A DNA stretch of 64,000 nucleotides from assembly GCA_028280485.1 (NCBI GenBank), contig JANQLS010000055.1, positions 34,360 to 98,359 on the forward strand, read 5' to 3'. This DNA is from Planctomycetota bacterium (lineage in GTDB: Bacteria > Planctomycetota > UBA8108 > JACQVS01). Under the pieces are notes generated by a model that worked only from the letters and a program-made list of their open reading frames with translations, was not told where the DNA came from and did no database searches. Position numbers and translations under genes: made by a program. Of this stretch, positions 35,792 to 45,179 are shown in pieces; position 1 is the stretch's first letter, and each line of letters opens with the position of its first letter.

Positions 35792-36394
35792 GCCAAAAAA
35801 TAGGCCTTTCCCTCAGAATCCCCCTTCCTAAAATCGTTAAAATTGGGTAAAAATGGAGTGTGGTTGTTCTTTCTGGGTCTGCCTTTATAGGCATTTTTAA
35901 GGCGAATTAAAGTTGCTCTCGAGACGAGCACCCCTCGAGCTCTCAGGTTTAATTTCGTGTTAAAAGTTGTTCTTGAAGGCTTTATCGAACTTTAAATGGG
36001 TCGACGTTTCTTATTTAGTTAGCACAACATAGTCGTTCAATCATCGTGTGGGTATGTATGTTTTGTACCCCTCTGTTTTTTGCTACCTAAATTTAGGATC
36101 TTTGACTTGTTGGGTCGTTTTATACATGTTTCAGAGACGCGGCAGTTTCTGAATATAGTGTTCTCTTGCGCGACGCTAGCCTGTATAGGGTGACATTGCT
36201 CGTTTAAGTTCTTGGTCTTTTGCGTTTCGTGTTGGGTCGAGACTTTTTGTCGTTACTGTTTCGATGATAAGAAGTCTTATTCCTCGTTCCTTCAGCTTGG
36301 ATGTAACGGTCATTTCTTTAGTAAGTGAAGCCATTAGTTGCGTAGTGGTTCTACCTGAACGAGCAAGCTAAATAGGAACCTTCAGGAGGATAAA
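35792..36394 (+). other. Gap between B1 and B2
   Basis: About 600 bases without a gene or recognised repeat. The B2 Shine-Dalgarno (CAGGAGGATAAA) is at its end, and the promoter for B2 must lie here, but none matches consensus well. Confidence 0.5.
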
Positions 36395-37948
36395 ATGAAA
36401 CAACGGTTTTTGGGTCTTTTTGCATTTGTTTTCTTAATCGCATTGGCGATGCCGACCTATGGTCAGGATGATCGCTTTACGATTGATATCATTTCACCCG
36501 ATGTAGATAACGGTGGAACCATCACTGGTGCCCCTGGTTCTACTGTCACGGTGAATATCCAGGTTACCCTGACTACTACTGTAGCAGGAGTAGCTGGGGT
36601 TGTTGTCCCTGTTGGTGTAAGTGGTCCTGCAGTCGTTCAAGACGTTGTCTGTGATTCTACTTGTGCTAACAATCAATACTGGGAAGGTGCGAATAACATC
36701 TTCTTCTATAGTATCGATAATGTCGATGCTGCATTCGAAAATACTGAAGGACCATTGGCCGGTAGTGGTCCTCAAGGTGGCGGAATGATCGTTGGCTTAA
36801 CGACCAACATCATCACCGGTTTCGTGTATCCCGAGGGTACGTTTACTGTTTTAGATTTCCCCATCGAAGTCACCATCCCTGAGGGTGATGACCCTGTCGC
36901 TATCGACTTGACAACTAAAGATGGTTTGAAGGGTGTTGGTGTACCTCAGAGTCTCACCGTTACCTTCCAATCCACTAGTCAATCAGCTAACGTCAATGGT
37001 TTGAGCTTCAATGCTGTGAAGCAGCCCCCAGATCTTCGTCTTTCAATGAACGCAGCTGATGCTATTGAGGGAGAAGATGGTCTTCCTTTGCTTGAGATCC
37101 CTGCTCGACCTGGCGTTGCCGGAACTGGCACTCTCTTCGTCATGCTCAACTCTGCTTTGGATCAAGATGAAGGTATCGCTGGATTCCAAGCTTCACTTTC
37201 ATACACTAATGCAGTCGATGTCGACTCAGTTTGTGTTGCAGATCAAGTTTTCGAAATCAATCCTTCATTGGGTGGACAAAAATGTCCTCAATCACTTCAG
37301 TGGACCGACGAGAATAATGCCGTCGATCCTGATTTTCTTTTCGAATTAGATGATCCTGAATGTGAACTCGAGCTTGGAGCCCCCCAAGGTAAAGGTATCT
37401 CTGGTGGAGCGATCCTCTCAGGTATTCCTCCTGGAGCCGGTGAATTCCTTCCTGGAAACACTGAAGGTCCCATCCAACTCTTGAAGATCGATGTTCGTCA
37501 ATCATCACCTTTTGCAGAAGATGGTGATGAAACCGAACAAGTCGGTTCATTCAGTTGGTTAAACTGTCTCAAAGGTCTCGGCGTTGCTGCCAAGACTAAG
37601 CTGACAGTTAAAGGTCAATCTTTGGATCCTCTCTCAGCTACTGGTATGAGCGTCCGCTTTGTTAAAGTCGTGCAATCTGACTTTATTCGTGGTGATGCTA
37701 ATGCTGACGGTATCTGTGACTTGAGTGATGTTCTCCACATCATCGATTACCAATTCTTGGGTGGCGAAGCCCCTGGTTGTCCTGACGCTGCTGACGCCAA
37801 TGATGATGAAAAAATCAACATCGCTGATCCTGTCACGATCATCACCTCTAAGTTCCGCAACGGTCCTCCTCTGCTTCCTGAGGTCTGTGGAACTGATGAT
37901 GATTCAAATTCTGAAACTTGTCCTCCTGCTACCACCAGTTGTCCCTAA
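36395..37948 (+). CDS. Secreted cohesin-like/dockerin protein, family B (B2)
   Basis: A 517-residue paralogue of B1 with its own Shine-Dalgarno and terminator, so it is a single-gene transcription unit. The signal peptide is followed by QDDRFTIDIIS. The domain layout matches B1: cohesin-like 1 (25-215), cohesin-like 2 (220-428) and dockerin (429-517; RGDANADGICDLSDVLH and DANDDEKINIADPV). The first dockerin loop has ICD where the others have VD or ID. Part of domain 2 is nearly identical to B1 at DNA level (around 37258-37325 and 37385-37460), while domain 1 is more diverged, which suggests gene conversion. Codon use is like B1. Confidence 0.85.
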   Translation: MKQRFLGLFAFVFLIALAMPTYGQDDRFTIDIISPDVDNGGTITGAPGSTVTVNIQVTLTTTVAGVAGVVVPVGVSGPAVVQDVVCDSTCANNQYWEGANNIFFYSIDNVDAAFENTEGPLAGSGPQGGGMIVGLTTNIITGFVYPEGTFTVLDFPIEVTIPEGDDPVAIDLTTKDGLKGVGVPQSLTVTFQSTSQSANVNGLSFNAVKQPPDLRLSMNAADAIEGEDGLPLLEIPARPGVAGTGTLFVMLNSALDQDEGIAGFQASLSYTNAVDVDSVCVADQVFEINPSLGGQKCPQSLQWTDENNAVDPDFLFELDDPECELELGAPQGKGISGGAILSGIPPGAGEFLPGNTEGPIQLLKIDVRQSSPFAEDGDETEQVGSFSWLNCLKGLGVAAKTKLTVKGQSLDPLSATGMSVRFVKVVQSDFIRGDANADGICDLSDVLHIIDYQFLGGEAPGCPDAADANDDEKINIADPVTIITSKFRNGPPLLPEVCGTDDDSNSETCPPATTSCP

Positions 37949-38014
37949 GGATCGCTCGTGTGAGTAATTTCAAGTCTCTTAAATTCTAAAAACTTGAGAT
38001 TGGATGACATTTTG

Positions 38015-38057
38015 AACCGCCTAGGATTTCTTACTGAAGTCTTAGGCGGTTTTTTTA
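38015..38057 (+). terminator. Intrinsic terminator after B2
   Basis: AACCGCCTAGGA pairs with TCTTAGGCGGTT (one wobble/mismatch), loop of about 12 bases, followed by a run of seven T. Confidence 0.9.
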
Positions 38058-38480
38058 TGAGTTGAGCAAAACTCGGCTCGAACGACGTTTTTTTACAAGA
38101 TCTTTAAGTATTTATTTCGCGTACGGCATGGATAATGTTCCTATACGCAGGTTCAATTTTCGTCTACAATTGAAGCAACATTTGAGGTCTGAGATTCTTC
38201 GATAATCATTCATTCAGTCAGCGAATTCAATCAGCGAATTCAATCATTGGCTGGGGCTCGTTCCGAGTTTCTATCGATTGATTTATTGAAGATACTTCTT
38301 TAGCTCTATCCTTCTAAGTAACAAGGGATCACATTTGCCAAAACGGTAAGTGTTGGCAATCAAGGCGACAAGAAAGATTGAAACATTCAAGTTTCAAACT
38401 TTAGATTGGTGCATCCCTAATGTTGAACAAATTCAGGATAGATGAACGGGGTGAGCCAGTTACAAGAGCGGGTGTATCTT
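38058..38480 (+). other. Gap between B2 and A2
   Basis: About 420 bases without a gene. A 13-base direct repeat (CAGCGAATTCAAT) occurs twice in tandem at 38218-38246. No consensus promoter was found, although one is expected for A2-B3. Confidence 0.5.
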
Positions 38481-40565
38481 ATGAAACGAGAATTAAAAAA
38501 ATCTTTCTCTTTCCACTTATCAATTCTCTCCATTGTTTTCATTTGGGCATGTAGTTTTTCAACTGCTAATGAAATTCGGCTGCCAGCTACCACCACGGCC
38601 TTTCTAGGTCGGACCATCGATCTTGATGTACAAATCATCACGGAAGAGGTGGTTCAAGGTTTTCAAATCATCGCCGATTGGGATGGTGCCGTTTTACAAG
38701 GCATCAATATTGACGCTGCAAGTGGTGCTGGAGAAGTCTTAGAAGAAGCTGACACCATCGTTTCCCAAATCGATTCAGATTACTTTATCGTGGCCGTGGT
38801 GATGGACACCGATCCGTTCGACGAAGGATCGCCAGAGGAAATTCCCGTAGGAACCCATCGAGTCGCCACAGTGAGTGTGCAAGGTCTTGCTGAAGATTCT
38901 TCCACCGACATCACGTTTCGCGATGACACTTACGGTACTTCAGAGCTCGGGCCCAAGCTGAGTAATCTTTTAGTTATCAATAGCTTGGCGTATGGTGAAT
39001 CAGAAGGATTAATCCTAACGAGTGGAACGGTGAATGTCTTGGGAGTTCCGCCGGGAAAACTAAGAGTCGAAGACTTTACTAGTCATAAAGCTTTTGAGGA
39101 CGCCCCTGAGCAGCCAGTGGCAGTTAAAGTCATGTTGGATAGTTCGGGAGAAGAAGTTCAAGCTTATGTTCTCGCTGTCCAGCACGATGAAGCCATCGTT
39201 AGTTTGCTCGGTGCTAGTCTTGATGGCACCGATGCTGCAGCGAACAGCGCTGAATTTGTATTTATCGATGATAGTTTTCAAAACGGTGCGCTTATCGCGG
39301 TCGTTATGGATTATGACCCTCCCTTCGATGATCAAAACGTCTCAGGAACGGCAGATAGTGAAGCTACGCTTGCAACTCTCACCTATCAATTAGATGTTCC
39401 AAGAAATAGCACTAATTGTGGAGTTGAACCTCCGGCACGTGGTGAGGATATTGTTACTAATGTAACTCTGGTGGATGGAGTCTTCGGGGATCCGGCTCAA
39501 GAAAATATTATTGTTATTGCAGGTTTATCGAAAAATCCTGAGTTGGTTGCTGGGACTCTTACCTTTCCCGCACCGGGTTGCCCCCCAACTGGATTTATCT
39601 CCAAAGCATTCGCTGCTGGAGGAGATTTAGTTCGAGTTGATCGAGGCGCCGATGGTTCTTTTACCTTTGACAATGGTCAGTTCGTCTATAGACGAGATGC
39701 CTTTGATAATTTTGTTCCCGATTCCTCTGGAGCTCCCGCGCCTCTAGAAGCTGGAGTCGGCGAAGCCTTCCCCGTGAACTTCTACTACACCTCTCCCTTA
39801 GCCGACAATCCTGGTGGTGTCGACCAAGGCCCTGGTGGAAACTTCCACGATGGTGCCGATGACGATGATCCTCAGGCGGTGTCGATGGCAGCCGCTTACG
39901 ATCGAGGACTTTCTTGTTTGGGAACCTACTCGGTTGAAGGAACGGTCACTCAAGCTGTCGGAGGCCCCGGTGGCGCTGAGTTTGTCAACGTATCTTGTGA
40001 AGATACCGACAATGGAGGATCGATCGTTATTGCTATTCAGGTCGAACTCACTCCTTCCAATGGCGGAGGAACTCTTCCACCCACTTCGGATTGGTTGAAA
40101 TTGGTTGCTGTTGATTTCACTGTGAATGAAAACGCAGCCTGTGGCCAGCCAGCTCAAATTCGCTTCCAGGATGGAGTTGACGGTGGTCAAAACGTAGGTA
40201 TTAACAACGTCTTCGCAATCAACAACTTCTCAGTTCCCGCTGAAAATACAGCTCCTGCCATCATCAACATCGGTCGAGAACCCGTCTTTATTCGCGGTGA
40301 TGCCAACTATGACGGTTGGATCGATATCGCTGACTCGGTGGCGATCATCAGTAGCTTGTTCTTAACGGGGGTTCACAAGTTTGAATTACCCTGTAAGGAT
40401 TCAGCCGATGTGAACGACGACGCCAGGATCGACCTTGCTGATAGTATCTTTGAGTTGAATTATCTATTTAAATCAGGTCGAGCTCCGCTCTATCCATTCC
40501 CGGAAGCGGATACCGATCCTACGGATGATGAGCTCGATTGTATCGGCGGTCGAGCTTGTGACTAA
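38481..40565 (+). CDS. Secreted cohesin-like/dockerin protein, family A (A2)
   Basis: A 694-residue paralogue of A1, similar end to end. I start at ATG 38481 (MKRELKKSFSFHLSILSIVF), where the signal peptide begins; an ATG at 38442 in the same frame is possible. The domains repeat A1: two cohesin-like units sharing AVVMDTDPFDEGSPEEIPVG and VMDYDPPFDDQNVSG, a third domain, and a dockerin (RGDANYDGWIDIADSVAI; DVNDDARIDLADS). The dockerin region is close to A1 at DNA level. Codon use is less biased than in A1. B3 starts 16 bases after the stop, so A2 and B3 are one operon. Confidence 0.83.
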   Translation: MKRELKKSFSFHLSILSIVFIWACSFSTANEIRLPATTTAFLGRTIDLDVQIITEEVVQGFQIIADWDGAVLQGINIDAASGAGEVLEEADTIVSQIDSDYFIVAVVMDTDPFDEGSPEEIPVGTHRVATVSVQGLAEDSSTDITFRDDTYGTSELGPKLSNLLVINSLAYGESEGLILTSGTVNVLGVPPGKLRVEDFTSHKAFEDAPEQPVAVKVMLDSSGEEVQAYVLAVQHDEAIVSLLGASLDGTDAAANSAEFVFIDDSFQNGALIAVVMDYDPPFDDQNVSGTADSEATLATLTYQLDVPRNSTNCGVEPPARGEDIVTNVTLVDGVFGDPAQENIIVIAGLSKNPELVAGTLTFPAPGCPPTGFISKAFAAGGDLVRVDRGADGSFTFDNGQFVYRRDAFDNFVPDSSGAPAPLEAGVGEAFPVNFYYTSPLADNPGGVDQGPGGNFHDGADDDDPQAVSMAAAYDRGLSCLGTYSVEGTVTQAVGGPGGAEFVNVSCEDTDNGGSIVIAIQVELTPSNGGGTLPPTSDWLKLVAVDFTVNENAACGQPAQIRFQDGVDGGQNVGINNVFAINNFSVPAENTAPAIINIGREPVFIRGDANYDGWIDIADSVAIISSLFLTGVHKFELPCKDSADVNDDARIDLADSIFELNYLFKSGRAPLYPFPEADTDPTDDELDCIGGRACD

Positions 40566-40581
40566 GGGAAGGTGGATAAAG

Positions 40582-42156
40582 ATGAAGAAACTAAAGTTAT
40601 TAGCTTTATCGTGTGCATTTCTGCTGTTCGCAAGTGCTTTTCAGCTTCAGGCACAGGATGATCGGTTTACTCTCGATGTCATTTCACCCGACGTTGAAAA
40701 CGGGGGAACGGTAACTGGAGCACCTGGTTCTGTAGTGACCGTGCATCTTCAAGTTCAACTGACGACGACCGAAGCCGGCGTTGCTGGCGTTGTACTTCCA
40801 TTGGGGGGAGAAGGCGCTGACATCTCTTTCGTCACTCCGGGTTGCGATTCCACTTGTGCAAATGGTCTTTATTGGGAAGGCGCCAACAATCTCTTCTTCT
40901 ATAGCTTAGAAGGAAGGGATACGGTTGATCCTACTTTTGAAAACACTGCCGGTGCTTTGGCCGGTGCGGGTCCTCAAGGTGCGGGAATGATTCTTGGTCT
41001 CACCACCAATATCATTACCGCTTTCTCCTATCCCGCGGGAACTTTCACCGTGGCTGACATCGACGTTGAAGTCACCGTTCCTACCGGGGAAGATCCTGAA
41101 ACGGTCACCATCGATGTTAAAAATGGTCTCAAAGGTTCGGGTGTACCCCAAAACTTAACCATCACCTTTAACTCGGGTAGTGAATCTGCCAATGTCAACG
41201 GTCTTACTTTTGACGTTGTCCAAACTCCTCCCGAAGTTCACTTATCGATGAATGCTCCAGGAGCCGTTGAAGGGGATGATGGCCTTCCTCATCTTTCAAT
41301 TCCAAGTCCTCTTGGTGAACTGAGTATGGGTACCGTCTATGTCATGCTCGATTCACGTTTAGAAAGTGATGAAGGAGTCGCTGGTTTTCAAATGTCTTTA
41401 AGTTACAGTGATGAGATTGACGTCACTTCAGCTTGTGTTGCTGACCAAGTCTTTGAAGTGAATCCTTCACTGGGTGGGGCGCAATGTCCTTCTTCACTTC
41501 AATGGACGGATGAAAATAACGCCGTCAATCCTGAATTGATCTTCGAATCCGATGATCCTGACTGTGATCTCGAAGTGGGTGCTGCTCAGGGTAAAGGGAT
41601 CTCGGGGGGTGCAATTCTCTCAGGTATTCCTCCTGGAGCCGGAGAATTCCTGCCTGCGGATACTGGAGGACCCATTCAGTTCGTAGAGATCAACATCCGA
41701 CAGTCAACTCCATTTGATAATGCCGATGGTGACACCCAAGTCGGGACCTTCTCGTGGAAGAATTGTATAAAAGGCCTCGGAGTGCGAGCCAAAACAAAAC
41801 TTACAGTCGAAGGGCAGTCGCTTCTTCCTCTGAGTGCCACTGGAATGACGGTTGAGTTCATCGCATTCGATGGCGGATTTGGATTTAAGCGTGGTGACTC
41901 CAACAGTGATGGAACGGTTGATTTAAGTGATGCGATGCACATCATCGACTATCAATTCTTTGGTGGGGATGCGCCGGCCTGTCGTGATGCGGCTGACTCC
42001 AATGACGATGAACGAATTAATATCGCCGATGTTGTTCATCTCGTTAACGTGCTTCACCGGGGACTGCCAGCAATTGCTCCAGGATTAGAATGCGGGACAG
42101 ATGATGATTCTACTCCAGAATCATGTCCCAACGATTCAACTCCTTGTGAATCATAA
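40582..42156 (+). CDS. Secreted cohesin-like/dockerin protein, family B (B3)
   Basis: A 524-residue family-B protein starting at ATG 40582, after GGGAAGGTGG; the open frame upstream overlaps A2. It is the closest relative of B1: domain 1 is almost identical in protein sequence over long stretches (VTPGCDSTCANGLYWEGANN), and much third-position variation separates the two genes. The dockerin (433-524) reads RGDSNSDGTVDLSDAMHIID and DSNDDERINIADVVHLV. It sits in operon with A2, so one A and one B protein are made together. A perfect terminator follows 20 bases after the stop. Confidence 0.85.
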   Translation: MKKLKLLALSCAFLLFASAFQLQAQDDRFTLDVISPDVENGGTVTGAPGSVVTVHLQVQLTTTEAGVAGVVLPLGGEGADISFVTPGCDSTCANGLYWEGANNLFFYSLEGRDTVDPTFENTAGALAGAGPQGAGMILGLTTNIITAFSYPAGTFTVADIDVEVTVPTGEDPETVTIDVKNGLKGSGVPQNLTITFNSGSESANVNGLTFDVVQTPPEVHLSMNAPGAVEGDDGLPHLSIPSPLGELSMGTVYVMLDSRLESDEGVAGFQMSLSYSDEIDVTSACVADQVFEVNPSLGGAQCPSSLQWTDENNAVNPELIFESDDPDCDLEVGAAQGKGISGGAILSGIPPGAGEFLPADTGGPIQFVEINIRQSTPFDNADGDTQVGTFSWKNCIKGLGVRAKTKLTVEGQSLLPLSATGMTVEFIAFDGGFGFKRGDSNSDGTVDLSDAMHIIDYQFFGGDAPACRDAADSNDDERINIADVVHLVNVLHRGLPAIAPGLECGTDDDSTPESCPNDSTPCES

Positions 42157-42177
42157 AATCCAGGCTTTCAAGTAAAA

Positions 42178-42220
42178 TTGGCCTAGGGAGCTTTCATCGG
42201 CTCCCTAGGCCAATTTTTTT
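42178..42220 (+). terminator. Intrinsic terminator of the A2-B3 operon
   Basis: TTGGCCTAGGGAGC pairs perfectly with GCTCCCTAGGCCAA (14 bp, 8-base loop), followed by seven T. Confidence 0.95.
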
Positions 42221-42297
42221 GCCCCTTTGATAACATAATAAAATTCCGGTTTAATAGAAGTGGGTTGGAACGTATATAAAAATTAGGGGTTGGCGCG

Positions 42298-43239
42298 ATG
42301 CTGCATGCCTTAAGCAAGCCGATATTTATTCTGATTCTTTGTGCTTTGATTTTTGAAGAGCCAAAAGTTGTGGCTCAAGATGATCGTTTCACGATTGATC
42401 TCATTTCATCTGAAGTCGAAAACGGGGGAGCGTTTATTGGACTTCCCGGTACTCGAGTTAGCATCCCTTTTCAAATCCAATTAACTACTACGGTACCTGG
42501 ATTATTCGGGTTGACTCTTCCTCTTGGTGGCAGAGGCGCAAACATATCTTTTATCACTCAAGAGAACTGTGGGGCGGTTTGTGCAGACGCTCTCTTCAGG
42601 GGAGGGGATCCCTTTTTTTTCTTATATTATATTGATGGTCGGAATCGGATAGATCCCAATTATGTGAATACCACGGGTGCACTAGCGGGAACAGGGGCTC
42701 AGGGGCCTGGAGTCGTATTGGCTTTTTCGACCGATCTCATAATCAAAATGGTTACTTATCCTGCCGGTACCTTTACGGTTGGTCAATTCACGGCTGAAGT
42801 CACGATGCCTGATTTAGGATCGAGGGATACAGTCTCTATCGATCTAAAAAATGGGCTGAGTAGAGGTTCACGAAATCCTCAAAACCTAACAGTGAGCTTT
42901 GATTTCGCTTCCTTCTCCGCCACCGTGAACGAGTTCACCTTTGATGTCGTATCAGGTTTTCCCAAGTTCGTTCGTGGGGACTCCGACCATGACGGCCGAG
43001 TCGAGATGAGTGACATCACTCACCTGATAGAATACTTATACTTGGGCAAGGGTGAACCTCAGTGTCAAGCCGCGGCGGATTCCAACGATGATAATCATAT
43101 TGATATCTCTGACATTCTTCACCTGATCGGGATTATGTATTTAGGCTACCCGACCTACGCACCAGGTTTAAATTGTGGGACGGATAATAAGACGACCAGA
43201 AAGTCGTGCTTAAAGGGTAAAGCTTCTTGTGAATCATGA
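42298..43239 (+). CDS. Short family-B cohesin-like/dockerin protein (B4)
   Basis: A 313-residue secreted protein with a signal peptide (ALSKPIFILILCALIF) and the family start QDDRFTIDLIS. Only cohesin-like domain 1 is present (about 28-220); domain 2 of B1-B3 is missing, and the dockerin follows directly (223-313). Its first calcium loop is DSDHDGRVEMSD, with Glu in place of the usual Asp, and the second is DSNDDNHIDISDILH. It is more diverged than the other B proteins and its Shine-Dalgarno (GGTTGG) is weak. A palindromic repeat follows instead of a clear terminator. Confidence 0.78.
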   Translation: MLHALSKPIFILILCALIFEEPKVVAQDDRFTIDLISSEVENGGAFIGLPGTRVSIPFQIQLTTTVPGLFGLTLPLGGRGANISFITQENCGAVCADALFRGGDPFFFLYYIDGRNRIDPNYVNTTGALAGTGAQGPGVVLAFSTDLIIKMVTYPAGTFTVGQFTAEVTMPDLGSRDTVSIDLKNGLSRGSRNPQNLTVSFDFASFSATVNEFTFDVVSGFPKFVRGDSDHDGRVEMSDITHLIEYLYLGKGEPQCQAAADSNDDNHIDISDILHLIGIMYLGYPTYAPGLNCGTDNKTTRKSCLKGKASCES

Positions 43240-43303
43240 GGGCGTGAGTTTTTGGGTCTAAGGGAAAAAATGAGCAACGGATTCTTAAACAACATACTAA
43301 TCA

Positions 43304-43380
43304 GTAGCCAAATTCGTCAGAATTTGGACGAGAAGAACTGTGAAGGTTGGTGAAACTCAAAGGCTGGCGCCTTTGGCTAC
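43304..43380 (+). repeat. Repeat family R4 (palindromic), copy 1
   Basis: A 77-bp palindromic element: GTAGCC at one end and GGCTAC at the other, with an inner hairpin CCAAATTCGTCAGAATTTGG and a second inner hairpin CAAAGGCTGGCGCCTTTGG. The second copy follows gene B5. It may double as a terminator for B4. Confidence 0.8.
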
Positions 43381-43431
43381 TTGAATTTCGTTGATTGCTA
43401 GGAGTTCGTCTTAGAGCAGGAGATTTATATT

Positions 43432-44376
43432 TTGAACACTAAAAATGTGAGTCCACTTATTGCTTTAACTCTGACGATCACTGTTTTGATGGGCTCCGGT
43501 TTATCCGCTCAGGATGACCGGTTCACTCTGGATGTGATTTCACCCGATGTCGAAAACGGGGGAGTAATAAGAGGCGTGGCTGGCTCAGTGGTGACCGTGC
43601 ATCTGCAAGTTCAACTCACGACCACTGAAGCTGGCTTGGTTGGTGTTGTACTTCCCTTGGGGGGAGAAGGTGCTGACATTTCTTTCGTCACTCCGGGTTG
43701 TGATTCCACTTGTGCCAATGAGCTTTACTGGCGAGGCGTCAACAACTTCTTCTGGTATAACTTAGAAGGACGAGACACCGTTGATCCCACCTTTGAGAAC
43801 ACCACTGGTGCATTAGCTGGTGCGGGTCCACAAGGAGCCGGAATGAGTTTCTTTTTCGGCACCAATATCATCACCGGTTTTTCATACCCTGCCGGGACAT
43901 TCACTATCATTGATATCGATGTTGAAGTCACAATTCCTACCGGTGTAGATCCTGAAACTGTCACCATCGATCTCAAAAATGGGATCAAAGGAGTGGGACA
44001 ACCCCAAGATCTAACTATTACTTCCTTAATTAACCCTGACATTCAGTCGGCCGTTGTGAATGGATTAACTTTCGAGGTCTCCAACGCTCCCCCCGAGATT
44101 CTTTTCAAGCGAGGTGATTCAAATAATGACGGCGCTGTTGATATCAGTGATGCGATCCACGTTTTAAGATACTTGTTCCTTGGGGATGATGAGCTTCACT
44201 GCCAAGACGCTTCAGATTCTAACGACGATGAGCTCATTGATATCTCTGATGCTCTTCATCTTTTAGGAGTCTTACATCTGGGTAAGCCCGCGATTCCACC
44301 CGGATTGAATTGTGGTACGGATGACGATGTTCAATTTGAGGATTGTCCTGAAGGTTCTTCAGAGTGCGGTTCGTAG
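43432..44376 (+). CDS. Short family-B cohesin-like/dockerin protein (B5)
   Basis: A 314-residue secreted protein starting at TTG 43432, about ten bases after AGGAGA; the signal peptide (LIALTLTITVLMGSGLSA) precedes QDDRFTLDVISPDVENGG. Like B4 it has one cohesin-like domain and a dockerin (224-314; RGDSNNDGAVDISDAIHVLR and DSNDDELIDISDALH). Its domain 1 is much closer to B1/B3 than to B4, so the loss of domain 2 may have occurred independently or B5 may have been converted. Its TAG stop codon is inside a copy of the R4 palindrome, which implies the insertion reset the end of the gene. Confidence 0.8.
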   Translation: MNTKNVSPLIALTLTITVLMGSGLSAQDDRFTLDVISPDVENGGVIRGVAGSVVTVHLQVQLTTTEAGLVGVVLPLGGEGADISFVTPGCDSTCANELYWRGVNNFFWYNLEGRDTVDPTFENTTGALAGAGPQGAGMSFFFGTNIITGFSYPAGTFTIIDIDVEVTIPTGVDPETVTIDLKNGIKGVGQPQDLTITSLINPDIQSAVVNGLTFEVSNAPPEILFKRGDSNNDGAVDISDAIHVLRYLFLGDDELHCQDASDSNDDELIDISDALHLLGVLHLGKPAIPPGLNCGTDDDVQFEDCPEGSSECGS

Positions 44377-44447
44377 CCAAATTCGCCAGAATTTGGGTGA
44401 GGTAACTTTAAAGCTGGTTACATCCAAAGGCTGGCGCCTTTGGCTAC
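44373..44447 (+). repeat. Repeat family R4 (palindromic), copy 2, overlapping the B5 stop
   Basis: GTAGCC at 44373 begins the element and contains the TAG stop of B5. CCAAATTCGCCAGAATTTGG and CCAAAGGCTGGCGCCTTTGG are its two hairpins, and GGCTAC its end. It is more perfect than copy 1. Confidence 0.85.
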
Positions 44448-45179
44448 AATCTGTATTTATAATGTACAGTTTTGAAACGCCGCCCGTTCTGATTGTGGAT
44501 TAATAATGCACCTTTGGCTCACAGCCTCGCGGACAAACGGGGGAGACGAGACCGCTCTTTCGCCAAAATCCTTCCCAGGAGCCTAAATACGCCCTCCAAG
44601 CCTCGATTCTTCCCCTCATTTACGTAAATCCTTAAAAATCTTAAGAAAACTACCCAATAAAGCGGCCGATTTTGCCGCTCGGCCCAATTTTTGCCCCTAA
44701 TGAGGTGAGGAGTTCTCTGTTTCGACTTCCAACAGTCTGATTCAGGGCTTCAAAAGCAGTCTTCAAAGGACTTACAGAAGCTTCGTTCGGGCCGTAGAAA
44801 TGGGATCGAATTTCTGAGAAACTCTTCCTTCGATCTCTGAATCTATTCGTATCCATCTCGTGATTTCGGGTGCAAAATAGATAGAAATTCGACTTGTCGT
44901 GGCGGCCAAGTTTCAATTGAAATTTGCCTTTCACCACGAGTCGAGCTGGGTTCGTCGCCAATGGAAACCCTAAACGTGATTTATCACCGGAACCCTACCG
45001 ACAGGTAGAGCTTGAGTAGCTGAGCTTTTGTTCAAATCAGCTGCTTCAGCCGGGGTTCAATTCTGAGAACATGTCTCGATTTTGTATAGATTCCTATACA
45101 CGTGAGAGTCGGATGTGTATTCAGGCTGAATCCTGGCTTTTACTTGTCGGCTTTCGACGTTTTCCCTTCGAGGAACATA
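44448..45179 (+). other. Gap before the giant lipoprotein gene
   Basis: No well-supported gene. A minus-strand open frame of 103 codons (44961-44650) begins ATGGCGACGAACCC and has plausible composition but no clear Shine-Dalgarno and no family I recognise. Possible hairpins include AAGCGGCCGA..TCGGCCGCTT-like strings near 44660-44690. Confidence 0.45.
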
